A stretch of DNA of 64,000 bases from Aphis gossypii. Taxonomy: Eukaryota > Arthropoda > Insecta > Hemiptera > Aphididae. The notes beneath the pieces are model-generated. The model did not search any database. It saw only the letters and a program-made list of their open reading frames with translations, and had not been told where the DNA came from. Of this stretch, positions 28,901-36,256 are shown one piece after another (the first letter of the stretch is position 1; each line of letters starts with the position of its first letter). Position numbers and translations under genes: made by a program. The DNA is taken from contig NC_065531.1 of the NCBI RefSeq assembly GCF_020184175.1, forward strand, positions 88,134,604 through 88,198,603, written 5' to 3'.

Positions 28901-31900
28901 CGTGGTTTGTAATTACGTGAAACAGAATTTGACAATACAAATTTATCAAATTGTTTTTTGAAATATTCCGTTTGAATAACTTTGAATTGATTTCTATATA
29001 ATATATTTTTAACGACATATTATGACATAATATACATGTAATGTATTAATATATAAATAAATATACAAATTAGTTACTTGAAATAACTTAATATATCTAG
29101 AATATCATAAATCTTTGCTAAATTTTCTGCTAGTTCGCCTTGAAACAGAGCAGTTGGCTCTAAATATCTCGATGACTGGAATATTAATGTGAGATAAAAT
29201 AAATAAATACATGTTATAAGCTTGTTTTAATTACCTCAGCCATGACCATATTACATAATACTTTTATCAAGATAATTAGATAATTATAATTTTGAAAATT
29301 CGGACAATTTATCCATATACAAGCCAATTTCCTCCATAAAACACATATTTCTATCTTTGACTCGACCAAACCATCTCCTTCAATCGTATTGATGTGTTTA
29401 GTCAGTGTTGATAAAAACATATTTATTAGATTTGTTTCTCGTTTTTCTAAATAAAATCAAAACAAGTAAACATTTTTAGTACGGAAAACATAATAATTTG
29501 ACAAATCAATTTACCAGACACTGTTGTTTCTATTATTTGCTTATAAATATCCAAACATGGACTTTTTGTAATGGTTAAAAAATGTCCAATCTGTTGATCA
29601 ATTTGTTCATAAAAATGTATAAATTGTTTTTCTCGATTTTTCCAAAAATCGAGGTCTGTATAAAAAAAATTAATATAAAAATTAAACAAAATGTAACAAT
29701 AATATAGTTTCATTTAGTGAATACATTGAACAGGCGACGCAGCGGGATTTTTCTCCAAAATCACATCTGGCTTGAGCGCTACCATTGTTTTCATTTCTTT
29801 GAACCAAGTGTACACTTTATTTTCTAATCTTTGTTTTAACACATCATCAATAATTTTTCCATCACTAAACATGTATTTAACCAATAAAATTAATATTCAA
29901 TAGTTAATAAAATATTTTTTTTTTAGATTTTGAGCTGAACGAAAAATATATTGAATTTACAACTAAGTATGTATGTTTATTTTTAATTCTAAGGGGGGAG
30001 GGGAGATGTGTATGTATTTATTTTAAAATTACGTGAGTGTGTTTACTACTATGTTTACACGATAAGTAGGTAGTCGAAAAATAGTTATATTTTCAACTTA
30101 AAAGGTGTATATACTGCTTATCCACAAAAATGTTATCTAGTTGTAGACTTTTAGAGGCTGCATATTACAAGCGTCTGAAAAATAGGTAAGTACAGTAATA
30201 GTACAGTATACTCTCGATTGGGCGATTGTAAACTCCGCCAGAATACCGGTCAAGATAAAAAGGTATTAAAAGGTCTAATGTAAACTCCGTCAGTTTTTTT
30301 TCTTACCTGTAATGGGTATATGTAAACTCAGCCAGTTTCAAAATTCAAAAAAAAAAAAAAATGACAGTGTAACAGGATGCTATAAAAAGGTAGCACAAAT
30401 GGAGTAATACAAGACTTAGAATATTTACAATTTGTATCACATCATTTTAGTTTATATATGTGACATATACCTAACTATATATTTTTGGATTATTAGGTGT
30501 AACGATTATTTAGGTTTTATGATTTTTTTACTATGATTTAAATATTTAATGTGAACAATATGATATTATATTTTATTATAATTTTTTTTTAATAATATAT
30601 CATATTAATTTTATACTACTACTACTTGATTTTCTTCATTGACGAAGTTTACATGAGCCTTATTTTACCTGTTTTTTTTTCTGGCGAAGTTAGGTTTAAA
30701 AAAAAGGTACTTGTGGCGGAGTTACATACGCCCTCTCGATTATCTTTGAGTGTATTTATAAAAAAATAAATTTAAAAAAAAAACGGAAAACTTTAAATGT
30801 CTATAAATAGTTCAAAGAGAGTCCAAATACTAATAATATACCTAATATAATTATATGATGGATAAAAATTATTTGGCGTAAATGATGAAAATCTAAGGTT
30901 ATCTCAAAAACTGAGTGCGTAAAAATTCCCCAATATATTTCCCTTTTCTTATTATATTTTTACCTTTTAAAAAAACAAATATTTTGAAAAATACTGGTAA
31001 TTCTAATTTAAACTATTCTAAAGCCTAAAGGACAAAGTACATCCAATTTTCTATCAAAAATTACCTCTAAAGTTAAAAATCGAAGCTCTACTTTTCGTGT
31101 ATAGGTACAGACACACAAAAAACACACATTGTAAAATAAAATAGCTTTGCTTAGAATCTATAATAAAACAGGAAATTTGTGAATAAATAAATTAAAAAGA
31201 TCTAAACCACTTTGAAAATAGAATTAAGGTAATTTAAACATGTTTATATATTATGTTTATGTCATATTGCATATTATGATACTGCAACATTTTCCGTTGT
31301 GACACACGTTGTACTAAATTAAAAAAAAATTATTTTTGAATAAATAATTGCTACCTCATTTCGGCGGTTTTTAAAGCAGAAGTAATGTTGTCATATCCAT
31401 AAGGTAAAGTCAATATTGAGCGATTTTTCATCTGTCCTGACATGTTATTTATGTTTGTAAGAAAATCATTAAGCCTGTCTTGTACTTCCACTATAATGTC
31501 ATCGGAACAGTTTTTGAAGAAGTTTTCTTTGTTAGAAAATAAATTCAACAAAGCCTATTAAAGATAAACATAAATTAATTTAAATAAAACTACAATATTA
31601 TTTAACAATTTTACTATATTTATATGTTTATCACTTACATTTTCAGTGATCGCTTTTAAATCTTCAAAAGGGTTTGGTGACACTTCTCCACACAAAAGTA
31701 TCGAATCACAATTATCGTCTGTAACTTCAACTGGATCAAGTCTTATAATATAGGAAACTCTAGACTTATAACCATCAGGAAAATCATCATACATAGGTAT
31801 CAATAAACCAGCAGAGTTCTGCATGAAAAAAATCGAATCACGATCCGGCGTGTTCAAAAATTCCATTACCAAAGCCTAAAAGTCGTTTGAAAAACAACAC

Positions 31901-32435
31901 ATTTTGCTTACTTTTTTATAAACAAGGTTGTAAATGTTTCTTTAATTTTCGTATTTATTTTTTTGATTACTTTTTTTTTGCTTGTTATATAATTATAATA
32001 TTATATACCACAAAGGCCAAAATATCTTAGACGATGAACACAATTTAAGAATTTTCAATTATTTAAATAAAAACTATGCTATATGATCTGTATAACCAAA
32101 TATATAAATTGCTATATTTAAAATATTGTATAAGTATTGATACCATATTCAGAAATAAAATCTATAACTATTTCAGAATAAATTTAATTTTAGAATACTT
32201 TTGTTATCATATTCAAAATATTTTACAAATGCTATTATTATAAATAAATATTGTAATTAATTAATAAAAGTTCTTATTCAATATCAACAAAAAATAATAG
32301 TATACTTACATGAAACTCTCGATTTCGCATCATTGTATCTATTACATCATTTTTAATCTTTAAAGATTTTATTAGAAAATTATACACATATACTAAACGT
32401 TTATCACTCAATTCTCCACTGTCTCCACTATTCAT
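985..32435 (-). CDS. Outer-arm axonemal dynein heavy chain, beta type (DNAH9/11/17 family), complete, 67 exons
   Basis: Motor subunit of the outer dynein arm. It hydrolyses ATP to slide axonemal doublets; in insects it would act in sperm flagella and ciliated mechanosensory neurons. I joined 67 exons with matching splice phases from the ATG at 32435 (in-frame TAA upstream) to the TAA at 985, giving about 4,556 aa, close to the ~4,460-4,490 usual for DNAH9/17. The order is tail, linker, AAA1-AAA4, stalk with microtubule-binding tip, AAA5-AAA6 and C-terminal domain. P-loops: GPAGTGKT (AAA1, ~aa 1931), GLAGTGKS (AAA2, ~2213), GAAGTGKS (AAA3, ~2540) and GVGGSGKQ (AAA4, ~2893); AAA1 Walker B is in GCFDEFNR. 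The C-terminal RGPTYVWTFNLKT and the tail segment MGHLFNVRERQ point to the beta class (Drosophila Dhc93AB/kl-5 type), not gamma (DNAH5/8) or cytoplasmic. No frameshift or stop was met. Uncertain points are exon 16 and the 15-nt exon 44. Exons are listed in the regional entries. Confidence 0.95.
2249..3730 (+). repeat. Dispersed repeat family A, near full-length copy in a dynein intron
   Basis: About 1.5 kb inside the long intron between exons 64 and 65. It starts near AAGTGGGTACCGCTCTG and ends near ATACATTCATCACTCCGTTC. A second copy at 19785-21375 follows the same order of landmarks: GAAAAAGATGGTTT, then repeated ATTTTGAC and TAAAAATTT blocks, GTTGTCTATAAATAACT, GTTTTGCGTAAAAATT and CGTTTTCCGTCAT-like. 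Within each copy, related blocks of a few hundred bases recur. No coding frame or TIR was seen; the class is unknown. Confidence 0.65.
7969..10500 (-). other. Dynein exons 47-52: stalk coiled coil and microtubule-binding domain
   Basis: Exons: 10374-10500, 10176-10309, 9644-9772, 9165-9318, 8195-8337, 7969-8138 (aa ~3151-3436). Exons 47-48 give the heptad-rich CC1 helix, from VDVLKVELDVQEIELTKKN to EEEDKVKLIEEDV. Exons 49-51 give the globular tip, with LKSFGSPPLAV, KVPKDRSWKACK and PYLKDPEFDPDLI. Exons 51-52 give the returning CC2 helix, starting with VVEPKRKARDQ. The length and order are those of the standard dynein stalk. Confidence 0.93.
8566..9077. mobile_element. hAT-like non-autonomous element in a dynein intron
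   Basis: The TIRs begin TAGGGCTCGGATT at the left and end AATCCGAGCCCTA at the right. Flanking 8-mers ATTATTAC and GTTATTGC match at 6 of 8 positions, which suggests an old 8-bp target duplication. It is 512 bp with no coding frame and lies between dynein exons 50 and 51. Confidence 0.65.
10712..15277 (-). other. Dynein exons 37-46: end of AAA2, AAA3, AAA4
   Basis: Exons: 14846-15277, 14540-14713, 14121-14316, 13710-13822, 13178-13371, 12899-13118, 12644-12805, 12558-12572, 11246-11791, 10712-11185 (aa ~2309-3150). AAA3 has P-loop GAAGTGKSVI (exon 39) and YFIDDINMPE (exon 40). AAA4 has P-loop GVGGSGKQSL and VFLMTD-like FLMTDSQVADEKF (exon 45). Exon 46 carries LCFSPVGNTLRIRSRRFPAL and RYNYTTPKTFLE, leading into the stalk. 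Exon 39 ends at a GTACTT donor and exon 45 at a weak GTTTTA donor; both were picked because reading through meets a stop or loses similarity. Confidence 0.93.
12558..12572 (-). other. Dynein exon 44: 15-nt microexon
   Basis: This stretch encodes NLVIE between exon 43 (ending KKTFS) and exon 45 (starting DIPENEY). On the minus strand it has a TTTTCATGCAG acceptor and a GTAAGAT donor, and phase 0 on both sides. The related vertebrate protein has a slightly longer linker here, so a few extra residues fit. Without it exons 43 and 45 still join in frame, so transcript evidence is needed to confirm that it is used. Confidence 0.6.
15392..17376 (-). other. Dynein exons 30-36: AAA1 and most of AAA2
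   Basis: Exons: 17241-17376, 16959-17093, 16594-16856, 16333-16534, 15878-16102, 15587-15797, 15392-15519 (aa ~1875-2308). AAA1 is the main ATPase site: P-loop GPAGTGKTET in exon 31, Walker B in GCFDEFNRIS and ITMNPGYAGR in exon 32. AAA2 has P-loop GLAGTGKSE and KAVTNDELFG in exon 35. Exon 36 holds WMVMDGDIDPMWIESLNTV. The catalytic residues expected of an active motor are all present. Confidence 0.95.
17435..21975 (-). other. Dynein exons 21-29: linker region (DHC_N2)
   Basis: Exons: 21753-21975, 19588-19754, 19196-19509, 18988-19136, 18459-18929, 18162-18388, 17973-18099, 17674-17907, 17435-17613 (about aa 1178-1875). This is the mechanical linker that swings across the AAA ring. Conserved landmarks are ALSELQNPAMKERHWSELM (exon 24), EVLEDNQVQLQNM with GSGDIRVQLPED (exon 25), KPGLYNKL with RFYFISSADLLDI (exon 26), YVEFNGNCECSGQ (exon 27), IFDYPAQAALCGVQIWW (exon 28) and GDRQKVNTICTIDVHCRDVV (exon 29). 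Similarity to vertebrate beta chains is near-continuous here. Confidence 0.93.
19785..21375 (+). repeat. Dispersed repeat family A, second near full-length copy
   Basis: It lies in the intron between dynein exons 21 and 22, in the same orientation as the copy at 2249-3730, and shares its landmark order from GGTTAAGTAGGTAACGCTCTG at the left to the GTTTTGCGTAAAAATTCCCG block and poly-T run near 21165-21205. Divergence is substantial, so the two are independent old insertions and not a recent duplication of the gene region. Confidence 0.65.
23521..23763 (-). repeat. 75-bp tandem repeat encoding an acidic Glu-rich segment, possibly an extension of dynein exon 16
   Basis: About three copies of a 75-bp unit (roughly 23541-23615, 23616-23690 and a diverged one to ~23763) read in frame with dynein exon 16. 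Each gives a 25-residue unit of the form ENQEEIISEEIFEEE plus YNGEEKLDYT. Acceptor AGs at 23764-23765 and at 23521-23522 both keep phase with exon 15, so the repeat may be coding (protein ~4,637 aa) or the end of the intron (~4,556 aa). Neither acceptor has a good pyrimidine tract. The shorter version matches the length of relatives better. Confidence 0.6.
23898..24518. mobile_element. hAT-like relic in a dynein intron
   Basis: The left end TTAAAGCACGGATTTCTATGC and right end GCATAAAAATCCGTGCCCTAA are inverted relatives of each other and recall the TAGGGCTCGGAT ends of the element at 8566-9077. No target duplication could be matched. Interior is AT-rich and non-coding, between exons 15 and 16. 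Confidence 0.45.
26697..26830 (+). repeat. Family A repeat, left-end fragment
   Basis: AAAAGTGGGTAGGTTCCACTC followed by GAGTCACTATAATGGATGTG repeats the left-end landmarks of the full family A copies. Similar left-end pieces are seen at 35090-35310 (reverse orientation), 39345-39450 and 60408-60520. Confidence 0.45.
27955..28575 (+). repeat. Family A repeat, right-hand fragment
   Basis: Sequence in the intron between dynein exons 8 and 9 resembles the right half of the full copies: CTTATAAAAAAAATC, AACTTATGAAGAATTTC, then ATTGCTCCACTCAGAATTTA near the end. The left half is missing. Further right-end material is at 30770-31165 (ending TTTGCTTAGAATCTATAAT). Confidence 0.45.
30220..30733. mobile_element. 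Non-autonomous TIR element with 8-bp target duplication and iterated subterminal motif
   Basis: Flanked by identical TCTCGATT 8-mers (30212-30219 and 30734-30741). The ends read GGGCGATTGTAAACTCCGCC at the left and, inverted at the right, GGGCGTATGTAACTCCGCC. The TGTAAACTC(C/A)G-like word recurs several times inside each end. It is 514 bp with no coding frame, in the intron between dynein exons 3 and 4. The 8-bp duplication suggests the hAT superfamily. Confidence 0.75.
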
Positions 32436-33885
32436 CTTAAATAAATTAAGTAAAGTTAAAAATTAAGTTCATAAATTGCATTTTAGATTATATAGATTAT
32501 ATGGTTTATTTTATATAAGCTTAGGTAAGTTACCTAGGTGACTATATAATTGCTATATCGAAGGTTGTTATGGATGTGTGAACAATTCGTGCAAGCAACC
32601 CATCAATCATTCAGTTTTTTTAGATTCGTACAATATTACAATACAATACAGTCTAACGCCTTGTAATTATTATCAAAAAAACAATCAATTTCTAAGATTT
32701 TTAATAATAACACACTGTTTTATAAGAAATAGAAATATAGTAAACTCTAATGATTTTTTATACTAAAGGTCACCAGTTAATCAATGTTAGACTATATATA
32801 ACACTAAGTTAGTAAATAAAGTGTAGGCGAATAGCTATTTTTAATCAAATAATTTTCTCTCTTATTATTAATACATTTTTACCGCATTACAATGCATTAC
32901 CTATTTATATGTGCACTTAATTGTATATTATAATATATGTTCAATAAAAAAAAAAACGTACTTCTAGTAAAATGTGAACATGAAGTGTTATAAGTAGTAT
33001 ACTAAGTAGGTATTATAAATTATAATTATTAATAAAAATTAATTCAGTCGTAACTTATTGTATATTTAAAAAGTTCAAAACTGAAAAAAATCACGACGAT
33101 TTTATGTTTAATAAGTCATAAAATGTATTTTGTAAAAAAAATATAATATATTTAGTTTTTATAACCATTAAATAATATAAGTATTCATCATAATAATATT
33201 TGTAACAAAATGATAGTAACTCGTTCCTGTAGTAGTGTACGAGTATACGTACGTATAGTCGAACGGTACGATATTAAGGTACGCGACCATGGCTATAAAA
33301 TAGTTGAGGTCGGTACCTGGCTAAATAACCACTTCCGCAATCCATTAACCATTAACATGAAATAAGATAAATAATATTACCATAATCCGTGATCTTCAAC
33401 TTGAAATGTAATAAAATTACCAGGTAATATATTAGGTAATTATGTATATATTATACATTTTAGATTCTTAGAGAACAATGAATATATTGATTTTACCATG
33501 AGGTATAAATGCAGGTATAATTATAAATACGATTTATAATAAAAAAAATGCTAGTGAATCTAGTTGATACTATCGTAAAGTCAAAATTAAAAATTAACTG
33601 TACATCAAAATAATTTTTTAAGGTTTAGAGTGGAGCGATGAATTGATTTTATCATAATAATCTTTTTTTTTTTATAAAAAGTTTTTATATTTTATAGTAC
33701 GCATAATTGTTCAATAATTCAATATGTATATTTTCTTAATTTATTATATTAAATATCATCATGCTACCAATTTTATTGATAATTCTACATTACATGTTTA
33801 TCTGCCTGTTAAATAATTGTACAAAAGGTTGATCCCGTATATTTTATAATAAATAAATAAATAATATATTACATGTCTTGTATAC
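32436..33885. other. Dynein upstream region, no gene seen
   Basis: This is the 5' flank of the minus-strand dynein gene. It is AT-rich, with scattered short open frames that carry no recognisable domain. No promoter element can be assigned with confidence. Confidence 0.4.
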
Positions 33886-33893
33886 AATCATAC

Positions 33894-34723
33894 CGGTAAA
33901 GCACGATTCCGTACATTTTACCTTTTTAGGAACACGATTCTGTACGATTTTGATCAAACAATAGATTATTAAAAACGCCCCCAAAACAACACGATTACGT
34001 ACGATTGTCTGTGCAATGCTGCCATTTAATATATATTGACAATTTGTTTAAAGTATAAAAAATTTTAAAATTTTAAAAATGTAAAAAAATAATTATATAA
34101 TACTTGATAAATACTTATATACTTATGATAAACAACGAAAACTTATCTGATAGGTATATATCATTGTTGTACGTCAAGTATATAAATGTTACTAAACAGA
34201 CGACCGGATTTACAGTCCGATTTTTTATATGTAGAGTTAGATTGTGGTAAATTGACAGTGCCGTTTTTCGCTGGAAGTTCACCCGGTACGCCGGACGTCG
34301 GTTCCGGCACACTGTACTTGAAGGAACAGGGCGATCGGCCGGCAAATTATAATTGTGTGTTTGGATCCCTACTTATAGTTAAGTATAAGCGAAACGTATG
34401 TAAAACGCTCTAATTAAGGCCGGGGCTGTACACGGCGTTTTCTGTCGCGGATTACAACGCGGCGTATAACGTAAGTCGTGTACAACTATTATAGTTATAT
34501 AAACTTCCAATTGGACGGAAAGCGGCGTGGAATACGCAGCGTACGAAACGCGGCGGAAAACGACGTGTCTGGCTCCGGCCTAAGTCAAATAGACTAATAC
34601 CATATGGAAATCTGGCAACATTGCGTCAAAATAATCTTGGGTACAAAACGTACGGAATCGTGTGTCTCAAAATGTACACGATTCCGTACGCTGATAAGGA
34701 CCGTACGAAATCGTGTTCTACCC
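33894..34723. mobile_element. Non-autonomous element with 8-bp target duplication and repeated CACGATTCCGTACG ends
   Basis: Identical AATCATAC 8-mers flank it (33886-33893 and 34724-34731). The ends are CGGTAAAGCACGATTCCGTA and, inverted, GGGTAGAACACGATTTCGTA. The word CACGATT(C/T)CGTACG recurs at least three times within each end. The interior is GC-richer than its surroundings and contains a nested smaller element at 34418-34580. No intact coding frame was seen. The 8-bp duplication suggests hAT-type mobilisation. Confidence 0.75.
34418..34580. mobile_element. Nested PIF/Harbinger-like MITE
   Basis: A 163-bp element with ends GGCCGGGGCTGTACACGGCG and, inverted, GGCCGGAGCCAGACACGTCG, flanked by TAA on both sides. 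The 3-bp TAA duplication and GGCC start fit PIF/Harbinger-type MITEs. It is CpG-rich, unlike its AT-rich surroundings, and sits inside the element at 33894-34723. Confidence 0.65.
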
Positions 34724-34731
34724 AATCATAC

Positions 34732-35853
34732 AGCTAAGTATTTCTTCATTAATGCTTACAATTTTTGTTAGAAAAATGCCGATATTTTATAAAGTATCTG
34801 TTAAATATTTATAAATTTTTAAATTTAATAAAACAGATTAAAAAATCATACAAGTACTTCAAAATTCTCAAATACTTGAAATTTACACCAAATGTCTGTT
34901 TATTACTATATTAGTATTATTTATATACAGTTAAACCTAACCCCCAGAGAAATTGTCTGGATTCAACACATACTATCAAAATATCAAATAATTTTAGATT
35001 TTTGTTATAGTTAAAAATTACTAGTCGTAGTAGCTTGAACCATACACCAGTTGTTTAAATTGGCATTTTCTATAGTCTATACATGATTTAATTTTGGGGT
35101 ATTCAGATCATTAAAACATAAACCACCTTTTTCATCACCACTGGAAAATATATCCCAGGTGAAAAATCATTTCCGTTCGGAATCGTTTTTCGTATACAAT
35201 GATACCTATGATAGATAGTAGGTACCTATATCATTTGATTCAAATTTAACACATAAATAATAGTGACGTACTGTACAACAGAGCGTTACTCATTTGACCG
35301 AGCTTTTTGATATTACGCAGTATACATATTTAATTTCATATTCAATATATAATATTTTTCGTAGTATTTCAATACATACAAATCGAAAATCGGATGAGTC
35401 GCTCGCTTTAAAGTTATAATTTGAGCAACGACTTTCATGCATTTGCATATTTTTTTTTATTATAACTTCATCGTATACGAAACCTATATGTTTAGTAAGT
35501 ATAGATACAATATAATTCATAATGTTTGTGATTAATACTCAGTTTTAACTTATAAGTGCACGTTTTTGTATACTTTGTCATTTTCTGATTGATTTTTGAT
35601 TATAAGAGCATATTTTACATTACGCGGAGTATTTAGGTATATTGTATTAAAACGTTTAAAATAGATGTAGATATGCATCAAAAATTGATGAAATATTCCA
35701 AAAATATTATTAAAAAAAATTGATTGTAATAAATCGAAAACACCCCTCAACATTTTTTTCTGCGTACGTCCCTGACGATGACAAATTATAAACAAATAGT
35801 AAATAATATAGGTCCTATACTATAGGATAACTTTGTGTGTAAATACAATCAAG
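34732..35853. other. Gene-poor stretch with a family A fragment
   Basis: No gene recognised. 35090-35310 is a reverse-oriented left-end fragment of repeat family A (ATCATTTCCGTTCGGAATCG followed by GAGCGTTACTCATTTGACC). The rest is AT-rich without structure I can name. Confidence 0.4.
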
Positions 35854-36196
35854 GCCGTATATAAGGAGGATTAAGGGGTTCAAACCCCCTCAAAATATTT
35901 TATAGTTAATAATATATAACTATATAAATAATAATTATTATAATTATAATTTTGTTTAAATTAAGTTTAGCTGGTTGTTTTTTTTAATTATCTACAATGA
36001 AAATATTATTTGATTAACCCCCCCTCTTCTGAAATGTGTTTCATCTGCGGTTTTGAATATAATAATAAGCTTAATAATAAAAGGTAATATTAGGTGGGTA
36101 GGTGGGCACCAGCATAACCATGCATAAATTTTCTTGCAACTTAAAATATTTTTGGGGGGGCTTAAGCCCCCCCCCTTCCTTAGGTTCGCCACTGCC
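35854..36196. mobile_element. Probable MITE with G/C-tract ends
   Basis: The left end (GGCCGTATATAAGGAGG, then GGGGTTCAAACCCC) and right end (inverted: CAGTGGCGAACCTAAGG, then a long G run and CTTAAGCCCC) have the same layout, with a short palindrome next to the terminus. No target duplication was matched, so the boundaries are approximate. No coding frame. Confidence 0.4.
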
Positions 36197-36256
36197 CGTA
36201 TACATATTTTAAAAAAAGTACACTTTAAAACTTAGAGCTCCTTCTCTGTCGTAATT

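Larger units (their letters stand above)
25828..32435 (-). other. Dynein exons 1-12: N-terminal tail
   Basis: Exons: 32310-32435, 31639-31875, 31355-31554, 29725-29864, 29515-29655, 29235-29446, 29078-29175, 28828-28993, 27486-27782, 26554-26667, 26278-26471, 25828-26020 (aa 1-706). The protein starts MNSGDSGELSDKRLVYVYNF, matching the D-x-RL-x-Y-x-x-x-FL-x-KSLK opening of beta chains. This part carries DHC_N1, which binds intermediate chains and the partner heavy chain. It is the least conserved stretch, so exon boundaries rest on splice signals and phase more than on similarity. Exon 10 uses a GTTAGT donor chosen because it keeps phase 0 into exon 11. Confidence 0.85.

Noticed and set aside
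985..32435. Identity as gamma-type (DNAH5/8), inner-arm or cytoplasmic dynein
   Set aside because: The C-terminal ECPVYK, RGPTYVWTFNLKT and WILAGVA words and the MGHLFNVRERQ tail segment are those of beta chains (DNAH9/11/17).
34115..34413. Two overlapping opposite-strand frames of ~75 codons in a GC-richer patch
   Set aside because: They lie inside the TIR element at 33894-34723, with no recognisable domain; base composition explains the openness.
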